Positions 1 to 8,435 of a DNA stretch of 64,000 nucleotides are shown here, one piece after another. Location of the stretch: positions 124,001 to 188,000 of the forward strand of contig DATMFF010000006.1 of NCBI GenBank assembly GCA_035556735.1. Direction: 5' to 3'. A program made the translations under genes and the position numbers. Position 1 is the first letter of the stretch, and each line of letters opens with the position of its first letter. The notes beneath the pieces are model-generated. The model was not told the DNA's origin. It made no database searches and saw nothing but the letters and a program-made list of their open reading frames with translations. The stretch comes from CANJBX01 sp035556735. GTDB lineage: Bacteria > Pseudomonadota > Alphaproteobacteria > Rhizobiales > Xanthobacteraceae.

Positions 1-343
1 AGGCGTCACGGCAGGCTTGGGCCAGATCGCGCCCGGCGCCGATCCCCAGCCTGGCGCACAAGGCCTGCAGGACGATCGCCATGATGTTGGACAGCAGCGC
101 CACCGTGAGCAGCGCGTAGCCGAACCGGGAACCGCCGGCGAGCGAGGTTGCCCAGTTGCCTGGGTCCATGTAGCCGACGGCCACGAGGTAGCCAGGCCCG
201 AGGAACGCCGTCACCCGGCGCCACACCGATCCCGTGGGCCGGGTCGGGATGCTTCCAAATACCTCCGAGAGCGAAACCCCGACGCGCTCCTTACGCCACC
301 CGGCTTCGGCGGTCGTCGGCTGATCAGCGGACGGCTGGTGCAA
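1..343 (-). CDS. mntH: Nramp-family divalent metal (Mn2+/H+) transporter, N-terminal part, cut by window edge
   Basis: Only the first 114 codons are inside the window; the gene continues off the left edge. The frame reads as the Nramp N-terminus: a soluble lead (TTAEAGWRKERVGVSLSEVF), then TM1 with the metal-binding DPGN motif at residues 60-63 (GYMDPGNWATSLAGGSRFGY) and the start of TM2. No ATG is available. The chosen start is TTG at 343-341, because the sequence just upstream on the minus strand holds a GAGGGA ribosome-binding site at good spacing and an in-frame TAA lies at 370-368. Nramp proteins import Mn2+ (sometimes Fe2+) with protons across the inner membrane. A Fur/Mur-like inverted repeat about 30 bp upstream suggests metal-dependent repression. 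Family assignment is firm; the exact metal and the TTG start are inferred. Confidence 0.85.
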   Translation of the reverse strand, partial: MHQPSADQPTTAEAGWRKERVGVSLSEVFGSIPTRPTGSVWRRVTAFLGPGYLVAVGYMDPGNWATSLAGGSRFGYALLTVALLSNIMAIVLQALCARLGIGAGRDLAQACRDA

Positions 344-370
344 ATTCGGTCCCTCGGATGGGAAAGCTTA

Positions 371-391
371 AATTGCAAATAAGTCGCAATT
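371..391 (-). promoter_or_regulatory. Candidate Fur/Mur-type operator of mntH
   Basis: Inverted repeat AATTGC (371-376) and GCAATT (386-391) separated by 9 bases. The core 373-389 (TTGCAAATAAGTCGCAA) resembles the AT-rich 17-19 bp palindromes bound by alphaproteobacterial Fur/Mur proteins. It lies 28 bp before the TTG start of mntH, where repressor binding would cover the promoter. The repeat is seen directly; the regulator is inferred. Confidence 0.55.
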
Positions 392-420
392 GTAACTAGG
401 GCAATCCACTCTTGGAATCT

Positions 421-449
421 TGCCGCCCGGATACGTTATCCGGGCGGCA
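421..449. repeat. Perfect 13-bp stem hairpin upstream of mntH
   Basis: TGCCGCCCGGATA (421-433) and its exact complement (437-449) flank a CGT loop. There is no T-run on either side, so it is not a classical intrinsic terminator. It lies upstream of the mntH operator and of any likely mntH start site, so it may insulate the gene or belong to an unannotated transcript. Confidence 0.6.
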
Positions 450-620
450 ATCCGCCTGAACAGTCGGCACATCTGTGTCGCGAATCTGATACCGACCCCG
501 GCTATGTCCGAAGGAACATGCGCGGATTGACCTCCGCAAGGAGCTGGAACCACGCATGGCATGAAAGCGTTGCGTAGCCGCGTTCACCTGGAACCTACGG
601 CAGAGACCCGAGCCCTCCCC

Positions 621-725
621 ATGTTCTCATTCGCCCGCCGATTGCTCATGCACTACGACATCTATCGTCGCTATCCGTTGCGACCGCTGCCGGCGTTCAA
701 AAATGCCTGGCGCATCTCCCGCTAG
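621..725 (+). CDS. Possible small basic protein, 34 aa
   Basis: An ATG-to-TAG frame encodes 34 residues beginning MFSFARRLLMHYDIYRRYPL and ending FKNAWRISR. It is strongly basic and aromatic, with an amphipathic look. Short proteins of this flavour (an R/Y-rich stretch ending in a WR.SR motif) occur in Hyphomicrobiales genomes, but I cannot assign a family or function. The upstream ribosome-binding site is weak. It sits alone between mntH (leftward) and the tctC genes (leftward), so nothing around it supports translation apart from its protein-like composition. It could be chance. Confidence 0.35.
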   Translation: MFSFARRLLMHYDIYRRYPLRPLPAFKNAWRISR

Positions 726-805
726 CTGCCAGTATCCCGCCGAGAGATCGACGACCGACGGCAGCAGCCGCCGGTCGTTTTGCATGGGCACGCGAGGACT
801 TGGGT

Positions 806-1789
806 TTACAAAGGCTCGATCTTGGCGAGCCTGGCATATTCGCCCCAGGCCTTGATGTCCCTGACAAGCAATTCCTTCAGAACCTTCGAATTGCCGACGA
901 ATGGATCATTGCCGAGCGGGGTCGCGAACTTGCGATGTTCTTCGCTCGCAGCGATCTCGTTGAACTCCTTCTCGAGGCGGTCGAGGATCGGCCTTGGTGT
1001 GCCCTTCGGGGTATGAACCGACCACCAAGCGATCAGGTCCGAATTCGTGATCCCGACCTCCGCCGCGCTCGGAACGTCGGGCAATGCCCTGAAGCGCTCC
1101 TTCGACGTGGTGGCCAGTGCCCGCACCTTGCCGGCTTTCAATTGACCCGACGCTGAGCCCGGGTCGATGTGAGCGAAAGCGATGTTGCCGCCCAGCAAAT
1201 CATTGAACATGCCGCCGGCGTCCTTGTACTTCACCTCGACGGTCTGCAGGCCAAAGTTGGCCTTGAACAACTCGCTGCCGACCAAGCCCGTATTCGCAAT
1301 CGAACCGTAGGATGCCTTGTCCCCCTTGGCCTTGAGATCCTTCACGAGCCCGGCGACGTCCTTGTAAGGTCCGTCCGTTGCGACGATCAGCAAGAACGGC
1401 AGCTTCGCCAAAGTCGTTACGTGTTCGAAATCATTGACGGGATCGAAGGCGAGCTTCTTGAATAGCGCGGGCGCGGCCGCGAGGAACGACGACCCAGGCG
1501 CGATGTAGATCGTGTACCCGTCGGGTTTCGAACGCGCGACATATTCCGTCGCGATGTTGCCGAAAGCACCCACCTTGTTCTCGGTGAGGACGGTCTTGCC
1601 GACGCGGTCCTGCAGTTGCTTCGCATAGAACCGCACGAAGATGTCAGCGCCGGTTCCAGGAGGAAAGCCACAGATCGCGTGAATATCCCGAGCGGGCCAA
1701 GTCTCCTGCGCGAATGCATCCCCCGAAAAGGACGGCAAAGCCGCCGAAGCGGCCGCGGCGGAACGCAGGAAATTGCGGCGTGAAAGCAT
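806..1789 (-). CDS. Tripartite tricarboxylate transporter (Bug/TctC) substrate-binding protein
   Basis: A 327-residue periplasmic binding protein of the Bug/TctC family. The N-terminus SRRNFLRSAAAASA is a twin-arginine-type export signal ending near AFA-QE. The mature part carries the family hallmarks GFPPGTGADIFVR (first ligand loop), SKPDGYT and the second-loop region around SYGSIANTG. The start at 1789 is chosen because AAGGAG lies about 9 bases upstream and because it aligns with the start of the paralogue at 1984-2964. Such receptors bind small organic anions (carboxylates, aromatic acids, amino acids) for TctAB permeases. No tctA or tctB is visible, so it is an orphan receptor, either sharing a permease or sensing. 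Ligand unknown. Confidence 0.9.
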   Translation of the reverse strand: MLSRRNFLRSAAAASAALPSFSGDAFAQETWPARDIHAICGFPPGTGADIFVRFYAKQLQDRVGKTVLTENKVGAFGNIATEYVARSKPDGYTIYIAPGSSFLAAAPALFKKLAFDPVNDFEHVTTLAKLPFLLIVATDGPYKDVAGLVKDLKAKGDKASYGSIANTGLVGSELFKANFGLQTVEVKYKDAGGMFNDLLGGNIAFAHIDPGSASGQLKAGKVRALATTSKERFRALPDVPSAAEVGITNSDLIAWWSVHTPKGTPRPILDRLEKEFNEIAASEEHRKFATPLGNDPFVGNSKVLKELLVRDIKAWGEYARLAKIEPL

Positions 1790-1983
1790 TCGCAGAGTCT
1801 CCTTGGGCAAGTTTTTTGATTGATCAGCCGGAGCGTGGACCGCACCCTGGCAGCGCGAGACCGTTGATTTCTAGCAGCTTTTTTGCGGCGAGCAGGCGTT
1901 GCGCGCACGCAGCAGTCATGCGAAAAACGGACAGCCGGCGGGCAAAGTCCGCCGACTGTCTGTGCAGCACACTTGCACTGCTG

Positions 1984-2964
1984 TCAGACGGGCTCGATCT
2001 TGGCGAGCTTGACGTACTCCGACCAAGCCTTGATATCCGCCCTCAACAGCTCCTTGAGCGACTGAGCATTCCCCGGGAACGGGTCGCTGCCAAGATTGTT
2101 GAGGAACTTCACCGTCTCATCGGCCACCGCGATCTGATTGAACTCCTTCTCCAGCCGATCGAGAATTGGTTTCGGCGTGCCTTTGGGCATGTGCACCGAC
2201 CACCAAGCGATCAGGTTGGAATTCGCGATTCCGGTCTCGCCCGCACTTGGAATATTCGGGAGCGCCTTGAAGCGCTCCTTCGATGAGGTCGCCAATGCCC
2301 GCAGCTTGCCTGTCTTGAGGTGGGCCATGGCGGTGACCGGATCGAGGTGCGCGAACGCGATGTTGCCGCCCCAAAGATCGTTCATCATCGCGGTTGCTTC
2401 TTTGTACTTCACCTCGACGGTGGTGAGGCCAAAGTTCGCCTTGAACAGCTCGCTGCTGACGAGGCCGGTGTTGGCCACCGATCCGTAGGACGCCTTGTCC
2501 CCCTTGTCCTTGAGGACCTTCACGAGATCGGCGACGTTCTTGTATGGACTGTCGCCGGCGACGATGAGGATGAACGGCAGCTTCGAGAGCGTCGTCACGT
2601 GCTCAAAATCGTTGACCGGATCGAACGGCAGCTTCTTGAAGAGGCTGGCGGCGGCGGCGAGAAACGACGAGCCGGGCGCAACGTACAGCGTGTAGCCGTC
2701 AGGCTTCGAGCGCGCGACGTACTCGGTTGCGATGTTGCCGAACGCTCCGGACTTGTTCTCGGTGATCACCGTGTTGCCAAGGCGGTCCTGTAGCGCCTTC
2801 CCATAGAAGCGGACAAAAATGTCGGCTCCGGTGCCGGGCGGAAATCCGCAGATCGAGTGGATGTCGCGAATTGGCCACTTGTCCTGCGCGAACGCGCTAC
2901 GCGCAACCGCTGGCATCGCCAGTGAAGCTGCCGCCGAATACAATAGCTCTCGACGTGAAAGCAT
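1984..2964 (-). CDS. Tripartite tricarboxylate transporter (Bug/TctC) substrate-binding protein, tandem paralogue
   Basis: 326 residues, very similar along its whole length to the product of 806-1789; by eye roughly three quarters of residues match, including GFPPGTGADIFVR, the block around DPVNDFEHVTTL and the C-terminal KIEPV. The N-terminus MLSRRELLYSAAASLAMP again looks like a Tat-type signal. GGGAGGAGA directly precedes the ATG at 2964, which fixes the start. The two genes point the same way with a gap of about 190 bp, the picture of a recent tandem duplication. Differences cluster in the ligand-facing middle part (for example GGMFNDLLGG against TAMMNDLWGG), so the copies may have different ligands. 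No permease genes are adjacent. Confidence 0.9.
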   Translation of the reverse strand: MLSRRELLYSAAASLAMPAVARSAFAQDKWPIRDIHSICGFPPGTGADIFVRFYGKALQDRLGNTVITENKSGAFGNIATEYVARSKPDGYTLYVAPGSSFLAAAASLFKKLPFDPVNDFEHVTTLSKLPFILIVAGDSPYKNVADLVKVLKDKGDKASYGSVANTGLVSSELFKANFGLTTVEVKYKEATAMMNDLWGGNIAFAHLDPVTAMAHLKTGKLRALATSSKERFKALPNIPSAGETGIANSNLIAWWSVHMPKGTPKPILDRLEKEFNQIAVADETVKFLNNLGSDPFPGNAQSLKELLRADIKAWSEYVKLAKIEPV

Positions 2965-3219
2965 TCTCTCCTCCCGGTGCTGTTGGCGCCGACGTTCAAC
3001 GTCGGTCGCCGTAAGGTTAGCAATTTTCCGGAAGGCGAACAAAGACCCGCGCCACGCGTCCTCGGTTATTCGGCGCGTGGCGCTATCTTATGTTTCTGCA
3101 GTCGGCCCTGACGTCGTCCGATTACCCGCCCTGCGCGAGACGGAGCGGCGGACGTTTGGACGCCAGTCCAGAGACGCTCTCATTGCCGCGTCAGGCTGGG
3201 ATGCGGCACACCCCGGCGG

Positions 3220-5463
3220 TCACCCAAAACGATTGCTGCGCGGGAATCCCTTCGGCGGCAATCTCCCGGCAGCAGCACGCTCCCCACGCCAATCGGCAAG
3301 TTCTTTGAGCGAAAGCGCGAAGCTGCGCCCCGCCGTGTCGGTCCAGGTGAGGCCCTCGGATCCCTTGAACGTCTTGGCGTCCGACAGACCGCCGTCCTTG
3401 AACCGCTGCAGCCGCACGCCGCGCCCGCGCGCCATCTCCGGGACCTGCTCGATCGGAAAGATCAGCATCTTGCGGTTGTCGCCGATGGTGGCCACCATGT
3501 CGCCCTCAACCAACGCGAGCACGCATGCCCTGTCCGGCGCCTTGAGATTGAGCACCTGCTTGCCCTTGCGCGTGTTGGCCGCGGTTTCATCCTCGGCCAC
3601 GATGAAACCGTTGCCACCATGGCTTGCCACCAGCAGCTTGCGCCCTCCGACGAACGGACGAACGTCAACCAGGTCGGCGTCCTGCTCCAGATCGATGAAC
3701 AGGCGAACTGGCTCGCCATGACCGCGGCCGCCGGGCAACTTGGACGCGTCGAGCGTGTAGAAGCGTCCGTTGCTTGCGAACACCATGATCTTCGAGGTCG
3801 TCTCGGCGGGAAAGGCGAACCGCAGGCCGTCGTCTGACTTGAACGCGACGCCCGAGAGATCGCTGACGTGGCCGCGCAATGCACGTACCCAGCCCTTTTG
3901 CGACACCACCACCGTGATCGGCTCGCGCACGGCCATCGCTTCTTCAATCGCAGCCTCGTCGTGCTCCGGTGCCTGTGCGAATGTTGTGCGCCGCTTGCCG
4001 AGTGGCGTTTTGGGGCCGAACTTGTCGCGGACCTCCTTGATCTCGCCTGCGATCTTCTTCCACTGATCCTTCTCGGAACGCAGCAGGTCCTGCAATGATT
4101 TGCGCTCGGCGCGCAGATCCTTGTCCTCCCTGCGAATCTCCATCTCCTCGAGCTTCCGCAGGTTACGCAGGCGCATGTTGAGGATCGCGTCTGCCTGCAC
4201 CTCCGTGAGCTTGAAAGCCTTGATCAACGCCGGCTTGGGCTCGTCCTCGTTGCGGATGATCTTGATCACGCGGTCGAGGTTCAGATAGGCGATCAGAAAG
4301 CCGCCCAGCACTTCGAGGCGATGCTCGATCTCCTGCAGGCGATGGCGGGTGCGCCGCAGCAGCACGTCGCGGCGGTGGTCCAGCCATTCGCGCAGGGCCT
4401 CGGCAAGGCCCACGACTTTTGGGATGCGCCCCTTCACCAGCACGTTCATGTTGAGCGGAATGCGAGCTTCCAGCTCGGTGAGCTTGAAGAGTGATTCCAT
4501 CAACAGTTCGGCATCGACCGTGCGTGCGCGGGGCTCGATGACGAGACGCACATCCTCGGCGGATTCGTCGCGAATGTCGGCGACAAGAGGAAGCTTCTTG
4601 TCGTTCAGGAGTTCCGCGAGTCGTTCGACCAGTCGCGATTTCTGCACCAGCCAGGGAACTTGCGTGACTACGATCTGGTAGGTGCCGCGGCCAGTCTCTT
4701 CCTTTTCCCAGCGGGCGCGCACGCGGAACGAACCGCGGCCGGTGGCGTAGGCCTCGGCGATCGCTTCGCGCGGGTCCACAACCACGCCTCCGGTGGGGAA
4801 GTCGGGACCCGGCACATACTTGAGCAAAGTCTTGCTGCGGGCATTTGGATTGTCGATCAAGAACAGCGCCGCATCGCACAACTCCGCCGCGTTGTGCGGC
4901 GGGATCGCCGTGGCCATGCCGACGGCGATGCCCTGAGATCCATTGGCGAGCAGATTCGGGAATGCGCCCGGCAGCACGACCGGTTCGCTTTCGCTGCCGT
5001 CGTAAGTAGGACGGAAGTCGACGGCATCCTCGTCAATGCCGTCGATCAACAATCGCGCAACCTCCGTGAGGCGCGATTCAGTGTAGCGCATCGCCGCCGG
5101 GTTATCGCCGTCGATATTGCCGAAGTTGCCTTGCCCGTCGATCAGCGGATACCGCTGCGCGAAATCCTGCGCCAGCCGCACCAGCGCATCATAGACCGCC
5201 TGGTCACCGTGCGGATGGAACTTTCCGATGACGTCGCCGACTACGCGCGCGCTCTTCTTGAACGCAGCGCCGGGATCCAGCCGAAGCTGCCGCATCGCGT
5301 AGAGCAATCGCCGGTGCACCGGCTTGAGTCCATCGCGCGCATCCGGCAGCGCGCGATTCATGATCGTCGAAAGTGCGTATGCGAGATATCGCTCCTCGAG
5401 CGCTTCGCGCAACGCGATTTCCTGGAACTCACCCGGAGGTGGGGGAATCAGTTGCTTGCCCAT
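3220..5463 (-). CDS. parC: DNA topoisomerase IV subunit A
   Basis: 747 residues. ParC cuts and rejoins DNA to separate daughter chromosomes, working with ParE (not in this window). The breakage-reunion domain opens the protein (RYLAYALSTIMNRALPDARD near residues 25-44), the catalytic tyrosine is Tyr127 in AAMRYTESRL, and the C-terminal half has the strand-rich beta-propeller. The quinolone region reads HPHGDQAVYD, so the position of E. coli ParC Ser80 is Gln88. The length suits ParC rather than the longer GyrA, and the GyrA-box is absent. ATG 5463 is preferred over an upstream TTG because the family N-terminus is MGK-like. It follows recO on the same strand, separated by a small rightward gene. 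Confidence 0.93.
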   Translation of the reverse strand: MGKQLIPPPPGEFQEIALREALEERYLAYALSTIMNRALPDARDGLKPVHRRLLYAMRQLRLDPGAAFKKSARVVGDVIGKFHPHGDQAVYDALVRLAQDFAQRYPLIDGQGNFGNIDGDNPAAMRYTESRLTEVARLLIDGIDEDAVDFRPTYDGSESEPVVLPGAFPNLLANGSQGIAVGMATAIPPHNAAELCDAALFLIDNPNARSKTLLKYVPGPDFPTGGVVVDPREAIAEAYATGRGSFRVRARWEKEETGRGTYQIVVTQVPWLVQKSRLVERLAELLNDKKLPLVADIRDESAEDVRLVIEPRARTVDAELLMESLFKLTELEARIPLNMNVLVKGRIPKVVGLAEALREWLDHRRDVLLRRTRHRLQEIEHRLEVLGGFLIAYLNLDRVIKIIRNEDEPKPALIKAFKLTEVQADAILNMRLRNLRKLEEMEIRREDKDLRAERKSLQDLLRSEKDQWKKIAGEIKEVRDKFGPKTPLGKRRTTFAQAPEHDEAAIEEAMAVREPITVVVSQKGWVRALRGHVSDLSGVAFKSDDGLRFAFPAETTSKIMVFASNGRFYTLDASKLPGGRGHGEPVRLFIDLEQDADLVDVRPFVGGRKLLVASHGGNGFIVAEDETAANTRKGKQVLNLKAPDRACVLALVEGDMVATIGDNRKMLIFPIEQVPEMARGRGVRLQRFKDGGLSDAKTFKGSEGLTWTDTAGRSFALSLKELADWRGERAAAGRLPPKGFPRSNRFG

Positions 5464-5716
5464 GGCCCGTTCGATACCGCGAGGCGCCGCCGCGAACAAC
5501 CTGGGTGCGCTGTCGCGCCGATATCAAACGGCACGCATGACCGCCCTGCGCATGAACGCGAGATGAACGTCGCGGCCATCATAACTCCGCATTCGGTCCC
5601 GCATCATCATGCCGCCGGCCACGTCGCGCGGCACAGCATGAAACCCCGGCGCGGGCGGTAAGCGGCGCGTGAGTTTGCTTAGTCGGAAGCGGGGCGCGAA
5701 TTCAATGGAGAATGCA

Positions 5717-5974
5717 ATGAAAATGTTAATGTGCGCGGCGGTCGTTGCCATGGCGATCGGCACGATCGGAGTTTCGAACGCATCGGCCGCGCCCGCTAGC
5801 GGTGCCCCGATCGCGGGCGCCGCCGGCACGCTTGATGGGATCCAGCAGGCTTGGTACGACCGCTACGGCCACTGGCATCGGAACCGGCGGCACTACGTGC
5901 GCCCGCCTGTGTGCCGCACCGTCCGCGTGTGCGACCACTGGGGCCACTGCCGCTGGACCCGGCGCTGCTACTGA
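5717..5974 (+). CDS. Small exported His/Arg/Trp-rich protein
   Basis: 85 residues. A signal peptide (hydrophobic run AAVVAMAIGTIGVSNASA) is followed by a short Gly/Ala linker and a C-terminal part rich in H, R, W, Y and C (DRYGHWHRNRRHYVRPP, then two Cys pairs near VCRTVRVCDHWGHC). Small secreted proteins of this composition are common in Bradyrhizobium-type genomes and have no known function; the four or five cysteines suggest disulfides or metal binding. ATG 5717 is chosen over 5705 because GGAG lies 6 bases before it and the hydrophobic segment then follows directly. A terminator stands right after the stop. Confidence 0.75.
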   Translation: MKMLMCAAVVAMAIGTIGVSNASAAPASGAPIAGAAGTLDGIQQAWYDRYGHWHRNRRHYVRPPVCRTVRVCDHWGHCRWTRRCY

Positions 5975-5982
5975 CGATTCGA

Positions 5983-6010
5983 AGGGCCGGCGACGCCGGC
6001 CCTTTCTCTT
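5983..6010 (+). terminator. Rho-independent terminator after the small exported protein
   Basis: AGGGCCGGC (5983-5991) pairs perfectly with GCCGGCCCT (5995-6003) around a GAC loop and is followed by TTCTCTT. It ends the rightward gene 5717-5974 and sits between the converging stops of that gene and recO. Confidence 0.75.
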
Positions 6011-6022
6011 CTGCGCGCCGGC

Positions 6023-6754
6023 TTAGGCGGCCGGTTTGCGCAACACCGCGGCTATGAAATGCGCGCGCGCCTCCGAGAGGTCCAGCCTTCGCGGCTCAAG
6101 CGCGTGTCGCGTCAGAAAGAAAGCCGTCAACGCGAACGCATCAGCGATTTCCGCAGGTGCGGGGAATTCAACCACGTCTTCGCGCAGAAATGCCGGAAGC
6201 AGCAGCAGCTTGTCGTGCCACGCCTCTCCTGCCTGCCGCGACACCGCGCGGCCAGACTTGGGCGAGACATAGACGAGGTCCTCTGTTGTCCCGGTCGCAG
6301 CGCACGACGTCAGGTCGAGTCCGAAGCCGAGTTCGGAGAGCATATGCAATTCGAACCGCACGAGCCGTGCGGCGGCCTCGATCGGGTCGTCAAGATGATC
6401 CAGAATCGTGTCGACGGTCTCGAAAATGGCTTCGTGCGGATCGCGTTCGGGCAACAGGCGCACGAGGGCGGCGACATGAGTAACCGCGTACATCGCGTGC
6501 GCAATGCCGAGCAAAGCGCCCGCCCGCAGGTTGAGGGCTTCGACCGAGAAGGTGCCGAGATGCTCGTCGAGGCGCGCGCGCCAGACCACGCGCAGCACGT
6601 TTCCCGGCTGCAGCACAGGCCTCAGCCGGGAGCCCGCGCCGCCGCGCACCATGCCCAAGTGGCGGCCGTGGGCACGCGTGATCAGTTCGACGATGGCATT
6701 GCCCTCGCCGTGCCTGCGCGTGCCCAGCACGATCCCATCGTCCATCCACTCCAT
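6023..6754 (-). CDS. recO: DNA repair protein RecO
   Basis: 243 residues, typical RecO length. RecO loads RecA on SSB-coated gaps in the RecFOR pathway. The N-terminal OB fold starts with MEWMDDGIVLGTRRHGEGNA, followed by the helical middle (MYAVTHVAALVRLLPERDPHE) and the RFELHMLSELGFGLDL segment that is highly conserved. The zinc cysteines seen in some RecO proteins are largely missing (only one Cys, in LTSCAATG), as in many alphaproteobacterial forms. It is the last gene of the leftward lepB-rnc-era-recO group, 34 bp after era. Confidence 0.93.
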   Translation of the reverse strand: MEWMDDGIVLGTRRHGEGNAIVELITRAHGRHLGMVRGGAGSRLRPVLQPGNVLRVVWRARLDEHLGTFSVEALNLRAGALLGIAHAMYAVTHVAALVRLLPERDPHEAIFETVDTILDHLDDPIEAAARLVRFELHMLSELGFGLDLTSCAATGTTEDLVYVSPKSGRAVSRQAGEAWHDKLLLLPAFLREDVVEFPAPAEIADAFALTAFFLTRHALEPRRLDLSEARAHFIAAVLRKPAA

Positions 6755-6788
6755 GTCGATCCTCGACCGAGGTGTTGTCTCGGCCCGG

Positions 6789-7718
6789 CTACTCCCTCGG
6801 AAACTCCAGCCCCATCTCGCGGTACCGTTCTGGGTCGTCGGCCCATCCCTCCCGCACCTTTACGAACAGGAACAGATGCACGGGGCGTTCGAACAGAGTC
6901 GTCAATTCCCGCCGTGCATCGGCGCCGATTGCCTTGATCTGGCGGCCCCCTTGCCCCAGCACGATCTTGCGCTGGCTCTCGCGCGCCACGTAGATCGTCT
7001 GCTCGATGCGCACCGAGCCGTCTCGCAATTCCTTCCACACCTCGGTTTCTACCGTAAGCTGATAGGGCAGTTCCTGGTGCAGCCGCAGGAACAGTTTCTC
7101 GCGCGTGATCTCCGCCGCAAGGCTACGTGAGGGCGCGTCGGCGATCTGGTCCTCCGGATACAGCCATGGGCCGGGCGGAACCGTCTGCGCAAGGTGACGC
7201 CGCAGGTCGGCGACGCCGCTACCCGAGAGAGCCGACACCATGAACGTAGCGTCGAATGCCAGCGTTTCGTTGGCGCGCGCGGCCAGCGCGAGCAGCGCCG
7301 GCTTCTCGACGATATCGACCTTGTTAAGCACCAGCAGCTTGGGCTGCCGCACGTCCGCCAACTTGGCAAGGAGCGCAGCTGTCTCGTCATCGAAACCGTG
7401 CTTGGCGTCAACGATGGCACAAACGAGGTCGGCGTCGTGCGCGCCCCCCCAGGCCGTCGTCACCATTGCCCGATCCAGCCGGCGGCGCGGAGCGAAGATA
7501 CCGGGAGTGTCGACAAGGATGATCTGGGAGTGGCCTTCCATCACGATGCCGCGCACCAGCGTACGGGTGGTCTGCACTTTGGGGGTCACGATGGTGACTT
7601 TGGCGCCGACCAGCGCATTGACCAGCGTCGACTTGCCCACGTTGGGTGCGCCGATCAGGGCGACAAACCCGCAGCGCGTCGCTTCCTCTACACTCGCTGC
7701 GCTCGGACCTTCGGTCAT
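6789..7718 (-). CDS. era: Ribosome-assembly GTPase Era
   Basis: 309 residues. The G domain has G1 GAPNVGKS, G3 DTPG and G4 NKVD, and the C-terminal KH domain carries the RNA-binding stretch around LGQGGRQIKAIGADARREL. Era binds the 3' end of 16S rRNA and helps mature the 30S subunit at the membrane. It lies 6 bp downstream of rnc, the normal pairing, as RNase III processes the same rRNA. The N-terminus is about 15 residues longer than the shortest Era proteins, as in other Hyphomicrobiales. Confidence 0.95.
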   Translation of the reverse strand: MTEGPSAASVEEATRCGFVALIGAPNVGKSTLVNALVGAKVTIVTPKVQTTRTLVRGIVMEGHSQIILVDTPGIFAPRRRLDRAMVTTAWGGAHDADLVCAIVDAKHGFDDETAALLAKLADVRQPKLLVLNKVDIVEKPALLALAARANETLAFDATFMVSALSGSGVADLRRHLAQTVPPGPWLYPEDQIADAPSRSLAAEITREKLFLRLHQELPYQLTVETEVWKELRDGSVRIEQTIYVARESQRKIVLGQGGRQIKAIGADARRELTTLFERPVHLFLFVKVREGWADDPERYREMGLEFPRE

Positions 7719-7724
7719 GCGCGA

Positions 7725-8435
7725 TCAACCCGTCCCTTCGGCGAACTCGACGCCTTCGCGCCGCAGCATCTCGGCCGCAGCCGCCTGCTCGGCAGCACGC
7801 TTTGAGCGCCCGGTTCCCTCGGCCGGATCCCGGTCTGGCAATTCCACCGTCACCCGAAATTCCGGGCTGTGGTGCGGGCCCTTTCGTTCCACTTCCTTGT
7901 ACGATGGAGTTGGCAATCCGCGGCCTTGCGCCCACTCCTGCAGCGCCGTCTTGGCATCACGGGGAGGACGCGACGTCGCCAGCATGCGCTGGCCCCAGAA
8001 CTGTTCGACCAGCTTGGCCGCCTCGGGATAGCCACCATCCAGGAACACCGCGCCGATCAATGCCTCGCAAACATCGGCCAGGATCGCAACGCGGCGGCGC
8101 CCGCCGGCGTTGGATTCCGAACTTCCGAGCTTGATCGCGGAGCCGATCTCCAGCTCGCGCGCGACTTCTGCGCAAGTTTCCTTGCGCACCAGTTCTGCCA
8201 GCCGTTTCGAAAGCTCGCCTTCGTCTGCCTTGGGATAGGCGCGCAGCAGCATGTCGGATATGACCAGGCCGAGAACCCGGTCCCCGAGAAACTCCAGGCG
8301 CTGATAGCTGCCGTTGCGGCTTCTACCCGAGAGCGCCGAAATGTGGGTCAGCGCCCGATCGAGCAGCGATTCGTCTGTGAAGCGGTAGCCGATCCGGTCG
8401 AGCAGCGCTGTTCTGTCTGCCGTCTTGCGACTCAT
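7725..8435 (-). CDS. rnc: Ribonuclease III
   Basis: 236 residues: an RNase III domain with the signature RLEFLGDRVLGL, then a C-terminal dsRNA-binding domain (start near KTALQEWAQGRGLPTPSYK). It cleaves double-stranded RNA in rRNA precursors and antisense pairs. The start at 8435 is fixed by an ATGA overlap with the lepB stop (TGA at 8434-8432); a longer frame to 8480 would run into lepB and lacks family similarity. Translation is probably coupled to lepB. Era follows after 6 bp. Confidence 0.95.
   Translation of the reverse strand: MSRKTADRTALLDRIGYRFTDESLLDRALTHISALSGRSRNGSYQRLEFLGDRVLGLVISDMLLRAYPKADEGELSKRLAELVRKETCAEVARELEIGSAIKLGSSESNAGGRRRVAILADVCEALIGAVFLDGGYPEAAKLVEQFWGQRMLATSRPPRDAKTALQEWAQGRGLPTPSYKEVERKGPHHSPEFRVTVELPDRDPAEGTGRSKRAAEQAAAAEMLRREGVEFAEGTG

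Noticed and set aside
5983..6010. Considered the hairpin as a terminator for recO as well
   Set aside because: On the minus strand no T-run follows the stem, so only the rightward gene is clearly served.
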